Shown here piece after piece: positions 16,608 through 26,549 of a stretch of DNA of 31,694 nucleotides. This DNA is from Chara braunii. Lineage: Eukaryota > Streptophyta > Charophyceae > Charales > Characeae. The number at the start of each line of letters is the position of its first letter. The first letter of the stretch is position 1. The stretch covers positions 312,053 to 343,746 of the forward strand of contig BFEA01000619.1 of the NCBI GenBank assembly GCA_003427395.1, written 5' to 3'. Under the pieces are notes generated by a model. It was not told the origin of the DNA. It saw only the letters and a program-made list of their open reading frames with translations, and searched no databases. A program made the translations under genes and the position numbers.

Positions 16608-16678
16608 TTATGTGAGCGCATGCATACATGACGGGCCACGTTGTTCGTTAGTCGTAGCGCATGCACGAATTCACATAA
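16608..16678. repeat. Small foldback
   Basis: TTATGTGA (16608-16615) pairs with TCACATAA (16671-16678). Both flank a copy of GCGCATGCA (about 16615-16624 and 16657-16665). The total span is 71 bp. Confidence 0.45.
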
Positions 16679-18026
16679 GTTCCCTTCACCAGATATTGAA
16701 CAGAAATGACCAACTTCCCTACTTCTCATAAATTTCAGCAAACCGATCTCAGACAAGCATCCGTGTTCTCCAATCATAATCAGGAAGTGGGCGTGCAAAA
16801 ATAGAAGCAATCAAGGCCACAATCACCATATTCAACATCACTCATAAAGGAAAGAAATGTGAGAGGCACTCCGAAGAAAGAACATGATTTACAATTTTAC
16901 ACAATCAGATATCCATCTATAATTACAAAAATGGGAACGACGAAACTTGCAGTTTCGAATTCAAAAATTCCTAAAGGGACAGGAGAGAAGGTATCATACA
17001 CCCCAGCATCCCACACTCTCTCACTACTTCACCAACCCCCCCGTCTTGTTCCGGTGCAAGCGGTCTGTCGCCTCGCACCTACCAGCAACTCAAAGTCATC
17101 ACCCAGCTTAGCACGAGTACGCATGCCAGGGTCGCCCGTGGTCCACAGTCCGTCGTGGCCGCACGTCAACCCCGCACACTCGCAACCAGCTCGTCAGATC
17201 GCCCAACTCCGAACTCCCCTCTTCGTCGGCTCCTACTCGTTAGCCGATCCTCTTGACCACGCTAACCTTGAAGTTCACAAGTTTGATAAGAGAGCGATTT
17301 TGTCGCGCTTGCAAAATTTATAGCTATTAGCATCCGCGCAAGATAGTCGGGATTACGCAAGCAGGGGGAGAGAAGAAAGAAGTGTTTGTGGTCGGCATGA
17401 TTGAGCCGTGGCGTGGGGGGCATAGCCACTCTCCGTGCATGGATCCAATCATGCACCGTTGTGGCCAATGAGATGAAGGGAGAGGGGCTGCGTATTTCGG
17501 GGTGATAGAAACCAAGAACGAGAAGATTACACTTACACCCGCACTCATAAAGGAAGGAACACGAATAAATTACAATTGAGATTGGAATTAGGGCGCGGCG
17601 GAAGTAGAGTGTAGGACAAAGCACATCAAAACGCGCGTGAGTAAGGAGCACCGCGCAATTACCAAAAAGAAAATACGACAACCCCAAAATCCTAATCTAA
17701 TTAAAGTTCTAATTCTGATTACTCCCATATTCTTCCCCCAGCGTTCAAAACTTTAAAAAGATTTTCCAGCGCGATGACCGCGCCGAAGATCCTTTTCCCG
17801 TTCCCAAAAGAGAAAAGGAAGAAACCGCGTCAACCGTTATTTCTGCGCTCGGTAAAGCGCGTCCTAACCACCAGCCGCCATGGGACCAAGTTTTCACAAA
17901 ACAAAGAGAAAAAGAGGAAAAGAATGGGGACACTTGTCTAATTTGATCATGCCCCTCTACCCAATCTTCAAAGTGCAATCGCACAGAAAGTTGTGTTAAT
18001 CAGAAGATAGATCGTCATTGGGCTTC

Positions 18027-18110
18027 TGGTAGGGGTGGGGGTAGGGGAAAGAGTGGTAGGGTGTGGGCTGCGCTGAGGTGTGTGTCTCCCCCGTGATAGG
18101 GCTCAGTGGG
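18027..18110. repeat. G-rich tract sharing a 19-mer with 20742
   Basis: AGGGGTGGGGGTAGGGGAA at 18031-18049 is identical to 20742-20760. Four nearby G runs make a quadruplex plausible. Confidence 0.7.
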
Positions 18111-18379
18111 TGCAGTTCGGAGGGAAGAGTATTACAAGCATGGTGAGGGTGGTGTGCTTTGGACGATGACATCCCTCCATCTCTCCGGACTAACCTGCGA
18201 GGGGCGGCTGGCAGGTTCAGCGGTTTGGGCTCGCAACGTGGTTTGCCACGGTCCGTTTATCTTCATCGAGTGGCCTTTGAGGATGGTCGAGTGAGTGTCG
18301 ACTACAAGGTGGCCAGTCTTTGCTCACAAAGTCGATGAAGGAGGAGGTGAGGTTTGGAGGGGGGAGGGGTGGTTAACGA

Positions 18380-19080
18380 AGTGTGGGGACTTGGGGTACT
18401 CTTCTCCAGCTAGGCTTTTGTCCTTCTCAGACGATTTTTCTGGTTGAGTGATAGAATTTTGCTGTAGTATGTAGTTTTTCTTTCGTTTTTTGAGTTGAGT
18501 CTGGTCCCTGATTCTGATTCTCATAATTTGATTTCCATCTGTTAAACTTGCATTCTTCTGGATATATCAGCTAAATGATGCTCCTATTTGATTAGTTAAA
18601 ACAAACCTTATCTTCGCGTTTTTTTCTCAATTCCAAGAACCTGATACAATTGCCAATTCTTAATAATTTCCACGAGTTCATTACAATTGCACTATTGAAG
18701 ATGTATATCAAACTTGTTTTTGTGAGATTCGCATTCTGAATGTTTTACCAATATAACCTCTATGATGGATTCTTCTATTGCTAGTGCATAACGTTCCTCA
18801 ACCCGTGGTTTTGGAACCTGACTCGAAAATCCTTTATGGATACCTAAACCTGAATTTCGGATAACCTCTTGCAAATTTTGTTACTCAGTTGTTCTCTCTA
18901 TCATTGATCGTATGGTTTTGATTTTTTCTTAATTTCTGATACAAACTCATTTCTGCTCTTTGATGCCTAAAAGTAAGTTTCTGCTGTTTTTCCAAAGTCC
19001 TGTGGTTGCTAATCATAACACTGTGCGGTAAATTTTGTCTTGGATTGTTTGAACTTCTTGGCCTTGAGGGGTGTAATTAT
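18380..19080. other. AT-rich unassigned stretch
   Basis: Clearly more AT-rich than its surroundings. The minus strand has a 61-codon frame (18874 to 18692) with charged, protein-like composition (SGLGIHKGFSSQ, EERYALAIEES). Frames upstream and downstream contain stops, and I recognise no family. It may be a decayed mobile-element ORF. Confidence 0.3.
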
Positions 19081-19085
19081 GGCTT

Positions 19086-19225
19086 GCTGTGTTTTTTTGG
19101 TTGAAAAACAAAGCTCCATCTATTGCTGGGGAGCAACACCTGCTGGAAACCGCGTCCAGCGTCCCATAGATACAACCATATCCTCACAAATTGGCACAAA
19201 CTGGGAACCGGGCCCAGCGTCCCAT
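19086..19225 (-). mobile_element. 'Core' retroposon copy c (3' end of a long copy)
   Basis: Short T run and AACAAAGCTCCATCTATTG, then two tandem hairpin motifs, CTGGAAACCGCGTCCAGCG (from 19143) and CTGGGAACCGGGCCCAGCG (from 19201), spaced 58 bp as in copy e. It continues rightward into the GGTTACAGGGC body. Confidence 0.85.
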
Positions 19226-19699
19226 AACGAGTACGTTCAGAAAACTTCATCAGGAAAATTTCTACTAGAAAATCTAATTGGCTTAAGGATGGCATTTGGA
19301 ACATGAGATACTGGGGCCAAGCTACTTCAGACATGTCTATGACAACATCATGATTAAGCAAAAATTGAAAACGACTAAGAAAGATCCCCATCAAGCCACT
19401 TTACCTCCCTCCGGCAAGACTGACTGCAGCGGAGCCACCATCTCTGCTGCTGCTATGCCATACTCCCATCCTACCAGCTAGCCCCCTCACTGGTAGGACG
19501 CGTGATAACCCACCATCTTCTCCTGCTCACCTTATTTTCTTTTTGAAGAACCTAATAACTCTTACCGTCGTTCCAGAGGCATGAAAATAGGCCACAGAGG
19601 TCCTAAGATTGTTCCAAGAAAATTCGAAATCCTTCCAACGTTCTCCAAAACTGTCATACTCTCTGCCGATCTCTTCTAGGTTGCACACCCCCACTTCTG

Positions 19700-20400
19700 C
19701 TGGGTTACAGGGCAACGCAGCTCACCCCAGCTCCGACCAGCGTCATCCCGGCAGCATCCTTTGGTTGTCCCGTGGATAGTCCCCCCCAAGACTTCCCCAG
19801 ATCTCTCTACCAGACCTCACACTCCTGCATCGCAGGTTACAGGGCAATACCCCAGCACCGGTCAGCGTCGTTCTGGCATCGAACAACCACAGATCACTGA
19901 GTATAACAGCGTTGAAACCACCTAGGAAGAGTTAGCAAGGACCCCAAAATCCTAAAAAAACATTCCTGGGCCCGCTAAGCACCCAACTCTTTTTGGGACA
20001 TTCGAAATTCTTTAGAAATTTATAAGGGCGGCAGGGGAAAGACTAAAACTACCTACTATCCAAAATTCCCCCTTCCAAAAGATGGAGCGTCGGTCCAAGC
20101 TTTCAGTCTCGTACCAGAACTCACTTGATCTCATACCCCCTTCTGCTAGGGTAACAGGGCACCACAACCCTCCCCAGTACCGATCAACCTAGTTTTGACG
20201 GACAGGAAGTGTCTTCCTCCCTCGACAATTCCCTTAGCGGCAAGCCCCTATACAGGTTACAGGGTCAATACCCCGGCGCCAACTACGTCGGACGATCTGG
20301 TTATGCCTTCCACCCTCGGAATAACTTCCCAAGCCTCAAGCTCCCCCTGGGTTACAGAGCAGTGGCTCCAGCACTGGCCTGTGTAGTCCCAACGCCGTCC
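19700..20400 (-). repeat. GGTTACAGGGC sub-repeat body of the long 'core' element
   Basis: Five units starting GGTTACAGGGC or close variants at 19703, 19835, 20149, 20255 and 20350. Most continue into CCCAGCACCGG.CAGCGTCGT. The CAGCGTC ending echoes the 'core' motif, suggesting common ancestry. The same units occur at 28696 and 28830 downstream of copy g. Confidence 0.8.
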
Positions 20401-20720
20401 TTCTAACCTACTTACCCCGCCAAACAACCCTTTCTGTTGAAAATCCCTTGCTACCTTCCTTCTTTCGAATCTAGCTTCCCCCTCCTCGGCTCACTGTGTA
20501 GCCATCGAAGTCACTCCTTCCCTAAAAAACAAAATCCCAACACACTGCTATAAGCAGCCACCCCCTTGCCTTCTCTCCCCACCCGCCAGTACCGATCCGA
20601 CCCTAAATCAGTCTGGCTAAGAGAAAACAATCCCCCAATACCGCCTCCCCCCTCCAAGAATAACACCTCCCACCTTGTGAAACCCTCACGGGGGGAGGCT
20701 CCAGCCCTCAAGGAAAAAAC
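20400..20720 (-). repeat. C-rich distal body of the long 'core' element
   Basis: C-rich plus strand containing AACACCTCCCACCTTGTGAA (about 20660-20680), which matches AACACTTCCCACCTTGTG at about 29326-29343 near copy g. This extends the composite element to about 1.6 kb. Confidence 0.55.
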
Positions 20721-20741
20721 AAAAAAAAACAAACAAAAAAA

Positions 20742-21080
20742 AGGGGTGGGGGTAGGGGAACAGTTGCAGTGAGGGGGGTGTCCAAGGGGAGAGGAGGGGG
20801 TGAGTCAAGGGTAAGGGGGGGTGGGGAGTCTAGACGCAAGGGGGGTATGGGGGGTATGGGGTCAGGGATGAGGGGGGGTCTCCTGACGGGGTAGGTGAGT
20901 GCCATTCGGGAGGGGGGCAGCTCAGGGAAGGGGGGCGACAAGCCTGGGAGATGGGGGGGAGAGAGGGGTTAGGAGGAGACTCGGAGTGGCAGTGGGGGGG
21001 AGGACTGCTGGTATGGGTGAGGCCTTTGATGTGTCGGGTGGGATATTGGAGGGGAAAGGGGGCCGTGGTTCAGGAGGGGG
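20742..21080. repeat. Long G-rich tract
   Basis: About 340 bp dominated by GGGG runs on the plus strand (for example GGGGGGTATGGGGGGTATGG), immediately after a strongly C-rich kilobase. The base-skew switch at about 20,730 is abrupt. It has high quadruplex potential, and the ORFs in it are compositional. Confidence 0.8.
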
Positions 21081-21110
21081 TGCTTTCACGAGTTGTTTCG
21101 CCTTGCCTTA

Positions 21111-21231
21111 GGGCCTCGCTCCACTACGCATGGAATGTGTGCAAAATGAATATGAATCTTTCATAGAACATGGGAAGATACACGACCATATTTCTCGTCT
21201 TGTGTGCATGTGGTGAGTAGTGGAGCCAGGT
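21111..21231. mobile_element. 121-bp foldback element, copy 3
   Basis: Preceded by TTA. Left arm GGGCCTCGCTCCACTACGCA.. pairs with the right arm TGCATGTGGTGAGTAGTGGAGCC.. with several mismatches, and the outermost bases of the right end are eroded. Its length and interior (GAATCTT..GGGAAGATACACGACCAT) match copy 1. Confidence 0.75.
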
Positions 21232-21241
21232 GTAATCGTTA

Positions 21242-21297
21242 GTGTACCCGTCCATTGGGTAACGTGCACCCGTCCATTAGCTAACGTGTACCCGCAG
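21242..21297 (+). repeat. 22-bp tandem repeat
   Basis: GTGTACCCGTCCATTGGGTA.. at 21242-21263, a variant at 21264-21285, and a partial third unit from 21286. Confidence 0.85.
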
Positions 21298-21523
21298 AGG
21301 CAGTGGGGCAATGACTTCTCTACAATAAAGTTCAGTCAACCCGCGCACAGTGCAGCAAGGTTGGCTGGCGAATGCAGTGCACCCCATGCAACAGAGCAGC
21401 CATGACGCAACTCTCGGAACCGAATGAGTGGAGAGAGCGCGACTTGACTCTCTCCGTAGCCGGTTGCTTCCTCTCATCACTGCGAGTCAGCCTGGGGTTC
21501 CGGTGTTCCTGTATGGTTACTTA

Positions 21524-21571
21524 AACCTGGTCTGCATGTTGTCAATGAACCTGGTTTGGATGTTGTCCACA
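21524..21571 (+). repeat. 24-bp tandem duplication
   Basis: AACCTGGTCTGCATGTTGTC.. (21524-21547) and AACCTGGTTTGGATGTTGTC.. (21548-21571). Confidence 0.85.
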
Positions 21572-21652
21572 ACTCCACGTACGTGATGCTTCCCTCCCCT
21601 GCAGTCCAGTAGTGTCCTTTCGGGGTGCATTTTCAACTGCGGACGGTTTCTA

Positions 21653-21764
21653 AAGCCCTGTTTGAATACAAGTGCGTAGCAGGCCGACCTATCGTTTTTG
21701 GGTTGGGTGTGAACAAGCCCCATTCAAATACAAGTGGATAGCAAGCTGACCTATTATTTTTTCT
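21653..21764 (+). repeat. 49-bp direct repeat, period 63 bp
   Basis: AGCCCTGTTTGAATACAAGT.. at 21653-21701 recurs at 21716-21764 with about 20% divergence. Confidence 0.75.
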
Positions 21765-21894
21765 TTCTTTTCGGGGGGCGGGGGGGGGGGGGGCGGGGGG
21801 CGCATCTGAGTGGCAAAGCCTGCAATGTGTTAACCACTTCTCTCTGAGGATGATACGAGCACAACCCGGATTGAGGTTTTGCTCAGTTAATGCC

Positions 21895-22010
21895 TCCGAT
21901 CTATTGGTGGGGAGCAACACCTGCTGGAAAAGGGGTCCAGCGTCCCATGGTTAATATAGTTGGAGAAAGTGTCAGATCTCATGCTGGGAACCCGGTCCAG
22001 CATCCCATGA
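21895..22010 (-). mobile_element. 'Core' retroposon copy d
   Basis: GATCTATTGGTGGGGAGCAA followed by two tandem hairpin motifs at 21924-21946 and 21984-22006. It lacks an adjacent poly(T). A third, eroded motif (CTGGAAAATGAGTCCAGCG) at 22378-22400 may belong to the same long insertion. 22010-22730 has no gene. Confidence 0.75.
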
Positions 22011-22737
22011 AGTGCCTGAAAGAACGAAATTTTGCATTTGATACCTCTATTTTATGAAGGATGGAGATAACAAAGCAGACCTCTCAGCCTTGGCTGGCTG
22101 TCAGATGAATCAATCATACCTAGTCTGGAAAGAAAAGAACACCTCCAAATTTTATCACAGAATGATGCAAATTTCTAGAACACTAACAAACTGCTACTAC
22201 CAAAAACGGATTATCAATTGACTAGGCTAACCTCCTATATCGAGTCAATATCCTCAAATCTTACAATAACTGCCTGAAGTCTTAAAGGCTGAAGCAAGCA
22301 CATCCCATCTTTACAAAGAAAACCATAGGTAAATCGGCCTTCCCTCTGAGACCCTAAAGTTGGACCTCACCGAACTACTGGAAAATGAGTCCAGCGTCCC
22401 AACCTCTGAAAATTGCGCTATATATCCCTATTATCCCCTAGACTCATTCCGGCTTAAGAAACCGGTCCAAAGATGAACTCTTTGTCATCAAACAACACCT
22501 CAAGTGAAGGAACTAGCTACATGCCCCTCTCTCAAAGGGCCTGTATTAACCGTCTTCAAGTTGAAATTACTAGCTAAGCCTTCCTATCTAAAATTACTAC
22601 TACCAACCGATCATCTCTTGCCCACTGGCAGGTCTTCAAGAACCAGTGCAGCCTGCTAGCCTGTAGTTGGATTGTTTTTGGAACTCCCCACCTATCTGCA
22701 ACTGTTGCAATGGAGGGTCTAATCTTCAATTTGATTT

Positions 22738-22880
22738 GTGAGGTTATTTGATGAAAGGGAAGCCTTAGGTCAGACTTTCAAGTTCAACATAATTTGGCAT
22801 TTTGAGCTGTTCAAATCCCTCCCATTATTTGTGCGGTTATTTGATGAAAAGGAAGGTCGACCTTTCAACATAATTTGGGA
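22738..22880 (+). repeat. Direct repeat in a short open frame
   Basis: GGTTATTTGATGAAAGGGAA and GGTTATTTGATGAAAAGGAA (about 93 bp apart) each run on to a TTCAACATAATTTGG. The frame is open through both copies, giving a repeated RLFDEREA / RLFDEKEG peptide. It is too short and isolated to call a gene. Confidence 0.6.
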
Positions 22881-23191
22881 CAGGCTAGTGTATATATTGG
22901 GCAACGCAAGAGGTCCGATGCTCGAGACCTGGCCGCGCAGATGGGTTTAAAGCTACAACTGCTCCGAACTGTGGGATCCTGCCATTGTGGCTGCCGCATA
23001 AGAGGCTGCCCCCCTGTGGCGTGATATCTGCCATTGCTTTGTGTGGGTTGTTGGAGAGCATCGTTTGCAGCCCCTCTTGGGTTATGCGGGCTCATGGGGG
23101 GATGGGACGAGGGAAGGGGTGGGCTCAGTGGAGAGAGTAAGAGGAGGGGATGCTAGGGGGTTGTCATTCCCTAACTGGCCTACGACAGTCT

Positions 23192-23193
<2 letters not shown>

Positions 23194-23239
<46 letters not shown>

Positions 23240-23395
23240 AAAGCTCCATCTATTGGTGGGGAGCAACACCTGCTGGAAACCGGGTCCAGCGTCCCATAGA
23301 CACAACCATATCCTCACATATTGGCACAAACTGGGAACTGGGCCCAGCGTTCCATCATGAGTACATTCAGACAGCTCATCAGGAAATTTCATGGA
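23194..23395 (-). mobile_element. 'Core' retroposon copy e
   Basis: Poly(T) of about 42 (23194-23235), then AAACAAAGCTCCATCTATTG and two hairpin motifs (23273-23295, 23331-23353). On the minus strand it is the immediate 3' neighbour of a decayed LINE RT, so the core may be that LINE's 3' end. Confidence 0.85.
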
Positions 23396-23469
23396 AATGA
23401 GACTAGGAACCTACCTTGAGGCCAAAAATATGCGGATTCATTCCAATCAATAAAAATGAGTGATCATCT

Positions 23470-24030
23470 TCTATAGCACCGCCCTTCCATTGGATGGAGA
23501 GTGAAAGGTGCAGGGCGCTGCAGACCCCTTATGCTATCATTGTTTATGATATTATCGAGGACTTCCAACTGGATCACAAAAATTATAAGGGGGCCAAAGG
23601 ATATCCTTGCATTAGAGAACGTGTAAGGGGAAATTTTTCAGAAAGCTTACTGTTGACGAGGACCATCGACGAGGCTTTTGTGTATAATACTCAGACCCAA
23701 CTGCAGAAGCCCCTCCTAAGTTTCATTTTCGTAAAGGTAGTAAAAACAAATGGCCAACCAACTTTATTGTGTGCCTTTTCTATATCTAGCAACAAAATAG
23801 CTACCTCTCTTTTCTCCTCTCCTTACCCACCACTTCCAAGGTTTGGATTGTTGTGAAATATTGTCAAAAATGGAACACCTTTCCACAAAGGTGCCCTGTT
23901 CCCACCCGATCAAGTCAAGGAGGAAGTTGGGAGCCTGATGGCAAGGGTTTAAGCTAGGATCTTGAACGCCACATTGACGACTGAGATGGGGTGGTAGTTA
24001 CATACCTCTCTCTTCTCCCCTTTTTTATAT
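23470..24030 (-). pseudogene. Decayed LINE reverse transcriptase fragment
   Basis: No long ORF survives, but minus-strand translation recovers ordered RT motifs. NYHPISVVNVAFKILA (about 23999-23953) comes first, then QGTFVERCSIFDNI (about 23900-23858). Motif A appears as LDIEKAHNKVGW (about 23793-23754) and motif B as RSLMQGYPLAPL (about 23622-23585). The last two share one frame broken only by a single TGA. The family is that of the plus-strand LINE at 6-9.3 kb. Catalytic Asp of motif A is kept. Motif C is not found before the 'core' sequence starts. Confidence 0.8.
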
Positions 24031-24075
24031 AGTAAAGATATATACACCTTTGCTCCAACTTTTGTGAAGAAACTG

Positions 24076-24286
24076 CCATTTCGTCAAAATGGACATCTTT
24101 TATTTTTTGAACGAAATTGAAACCGAGTTTTTTGGCCGAAAGCTCGCCGAAATTTGTTGTTCCTGAGGGTCCGGCGTTTGTAAAACGCCGGACCCGCAGG
24201 AACAACAAATTTTGAAGATTTTTTGGCCAAAAAACTCAGTTTCAATTTCGTTCGAAAAATAAAAAATGTCCACTTTGACGAAATGG
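24076..24286. mobile_element. 211-bp near-perfect foldback (hairpin MITE)
   Basis: Two 104-bp arms (24076-24179 and 24183-24286) pair with 93 of 104 matches and no gaps across a 3-nt loop. The centre is CCGGCGTTT-gta-AAACGCCGG. Outer ends read CCATTTCGTCAAA. No target duplication is obvious and nothing is encoded. Transcribed from either strand it would make a long double-stranded RNA hairpin. Confidence 0.9.
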
Positions 24287-24437
24287 TCGTTAAGAGGGTC
24301 GGATAGCAAAACACTACTATAAACTTGTGTGAAAAAAGGGCGAATGCGTCCTAACTGCTCAAGAACAATTCAACTTGGAGACCACCTTGCCCTGGACATT
24401 TCCAGAGTGCTATACATTGAATAGCCCGACGTATTTT

Positions 24438-24590
24438 CTCTTTTTTTTTTTTTTTTTTTTGAAAAAACAACCCGTTCGAATGCTAGAGGTGCTGATAAGA
24501 GCAGACACCGCTAGCATGGTCGGGAAAGGCTCCATCTATTGGTGGGGAGCAACACCTGCTGGAAATCGGGTCCAGCGTCCCTGTAAACAC
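24438..24590 (-). mobile_element. 'Core' retroposon copy f
   Basis: Poly(T) (24440-24460), hairpin GCTAGAGGTG (24482-24491)/CACCGCTAGC (24506-24515) with a 14-nt loop, CTCCATCTATTGGTGGGGAG, and CTGGAAATCGGGTCCAGCG from 24559. Confidence 0.85.
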
Positions 24591-24609
24591 ACATTTGTCA
24601 TGAACCGTG

Positions 24610-25328
24610 CCACGTGTCACAGCGTAGAGACCCTAAACCGTTGGTATATCAACACGTACGCACGCAGTATTCAACGCGAAGAGCAGCATTAACCACCCTC
24701 TGCCCATCGCAATCTAAGGAAGTTACTCTCCCTATTCTGAAACCCTCAACATCTCTCGTAGAGAAGCTTGCAGCACAATGAAGGGGAGGGGGAAAGAGAA
24801 CAGGGAGCTAGAGAAACTATTATAGCGAATCCCGGCTTCCAGAGTCATCAATAACACACCCGGACTGCCCTAAGCGCTTAGCAGCCCTATTCCTCCTATG
24901 GTGCCACGTGGCAGAATTACAACACGAACCGAAATGAAAACCACCACGTGGCAACACGTCATACACGCCGGAATCGCGGGTTATGCATACCAGGTTCAAA
25001 TCATCAGTCACTCGCAGCGAGCGGAAGATACTATGAAGGTGCTGCCAAAGCCTGAACTCGTATCCCACCCTGAAATGCTCTTCCACCACCCAAAGACGAT
25101 TGCGCAGCATGTGCAGAAGGGGCATTCAGAACAGGCTTCCCAAAAGCCAGAAGCCTACTAACCACGTGGCGAAACCCAAATGATAAAAAAAAACAAAAAA
25201 AANNAAAAAAAACACCGCGCCACCTCCCGCCGACACTTCTTGTCCCCGCCACGTGTCAAGAAGCCAGACATCACGTTTGCAGTCAAGAGGTTAGGCCGTG
25301 GCCAGAGCCGCCCTATCACCACGTGGCA
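24610..25328 (+). promoter_or_regulatory. Cluster of six CCACGTGKCR G-box/ABRE-like motifs
   Basis: CACGTG occurs at 24611, 24905, 24945, 25163, 25250 and 25320, each within CCACGTG(G/T)C(A/G) in the same orientation. In plants CACGTGGC is the classic G-box/ABRE bound by bZIP factors, and CACGTG is also an E-box for bHLH proteins. Another CACGTG at 26660 lies about 110 bp upstream of the candidate minus-strand start at 26549. The cluster could be an enhancer or the sub-terminal repeats of a transposon. Confidence 0.55.
25203..25204. other. Assembly ambiguity (NN)
   Basis: Two N inside an A-rich run, so its length is uncertain. Confidence 0.95.
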
Positions 25329-25728
25329 ACTAACAGATGTGACAAGAGCATCCTCTAACTAACCCACCCCCTCACGCACCCATCCCACCCCCAACTGTCC
25401 CCCATGCCCTCCCAATATGCTGAACGGACCATTCAAACAGCCCCTTCCCCCTCCCCCCGGATCGTCAACACGATTGCGAGAGAGAGAGGACGGCGGGGGA
25501 GAGAAGGAGCGGTGGGTGAGAACCGAGACCCCTGCCACACTTACCAGACCGCTATCATCAGCATTGTTGACATTGTTTTTGTCGTTGCTGCTGTTGTTGT
25601 AAGTGTCGTCGCTGTTGTTGCTGTTAATGTTGTTGTAATTCGGCCTGCACGAACGCACGATTTCCACGCTTATACCAGTGTCGTGCTCAACCATTACAGT
25701 GTCGCCAATGCCCACGACCCCCACATCG

Positions 25729-25834
25729 TGGTTGCTGTTGCTGTTGCTGTTGTTATTGTTGTTGTTGTTGTTATTGTTGTTGTTGTTGTTGTTGTTGTTG
25801 CCCCTGTTTTTGTTGATATTGGTATTGTTGTTGT
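25729..25834. repeat. (TTG)n trinucleotide repeat
   Basis: TTG/TTA trinucleotides with interruptions. Minus-strand frames read poly-Asn, plus-strand frames poly-Val or poly-Leu. A 218-codon minus frame (26015 to 25359) spans it and is Asn/Asp-rich. I regard that frame as low-complexity, although it could be a disordered tail of the upstream ORF if spliced. Confidence 0.9.
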
Positions 25835-25914
25835 TGTCATCGGCCACAGAGTCAAAGAGAGCAATATCGCCCGCTTTAAGGTGATCGTCACCGCCATCAT
25901 CATCAGCACATTCA

Positions 25915-26549
25915 TTATCGTCGTCGTTGTTGTGGCCGTCGGTGTTGTGGATATAATTGCAATTTGCAGGCGATGTGATTGCTATCTGTGTTGAAATCAA
26001 TGTTGGCATAACCACTGAGCGTGCTCACGTCGTTGTCGCACTCCACCAGTTCGGCGCGGGAACCCTGCACCTCCTCAAGCCTCCCACGACGAATTACTAC
26101 CTCTGCCTCGCACGAACGATCCTGCAACATAGCACGCAGCACCTGCCCCTCCTCAGGCCCCGCGCAGCAGCATCCTTTCGCATCATCGCACCTTACACTC
26201 CCATACAGCCCCTCCCTAAGATCATCAAAGATTCCCTTCACTTTCGTCAGCAGTACAGCACAACCACCCAATTCCGCCTTCACCTGCTCTTTTTCAATCG
26301 CGCCGAGCCGTTGGGATGAGAGATCTGCATGGAGCTCCTCCTCCCAACCACTGATCAGCTCCTCACCCTCCTCGGGAAGATCAGCCGGTAGATTGTGTCG
26401 ATGTTGGATGAGCGCAGTATAGATCTCCTCCATCTGTCGCTTATGCAGCCGCACAATCTCCAGCGCGGCTCCTCTCCAAGCACGGCAGCAGCCATAGCAT
26501 CTTGCATGGACGCTGCCTCTATCGCCATCTGCGCCGCCCATGTAGCCAT
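25915..26549 (-). pseudogene. Possible broken coding region, function unknown
   Basis: The minus strand from an ATG at 26549 (context ACTATGG, acceptable for a eukaryotic start) reads an Ala/Met-rich N-terminus (MATWAAQMAIEAASMQ..). It shifts frame at about 26470 into a 190-codon frame (to 25915) rich in Glu, Arg and Leu, with IVRLHKRQMEEIYTALIQ and other amphipathic-helix-like segments. The joined product would be a helical, acidic protein, unlike the compositional ORFs around it. I recognise no domain. A GTGAGC at about 26020 could be a splice donor, so an intron is possible. It could equally be a transposon-encoded accessory ORF. Confidence 0.3.

Noticed and set aside
25404-25994. 196-codon plus ORF rich in Val/Ile
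   Set aside because: Product of the (TTG)n microsatellite, with a strongly biased composition and no domains.
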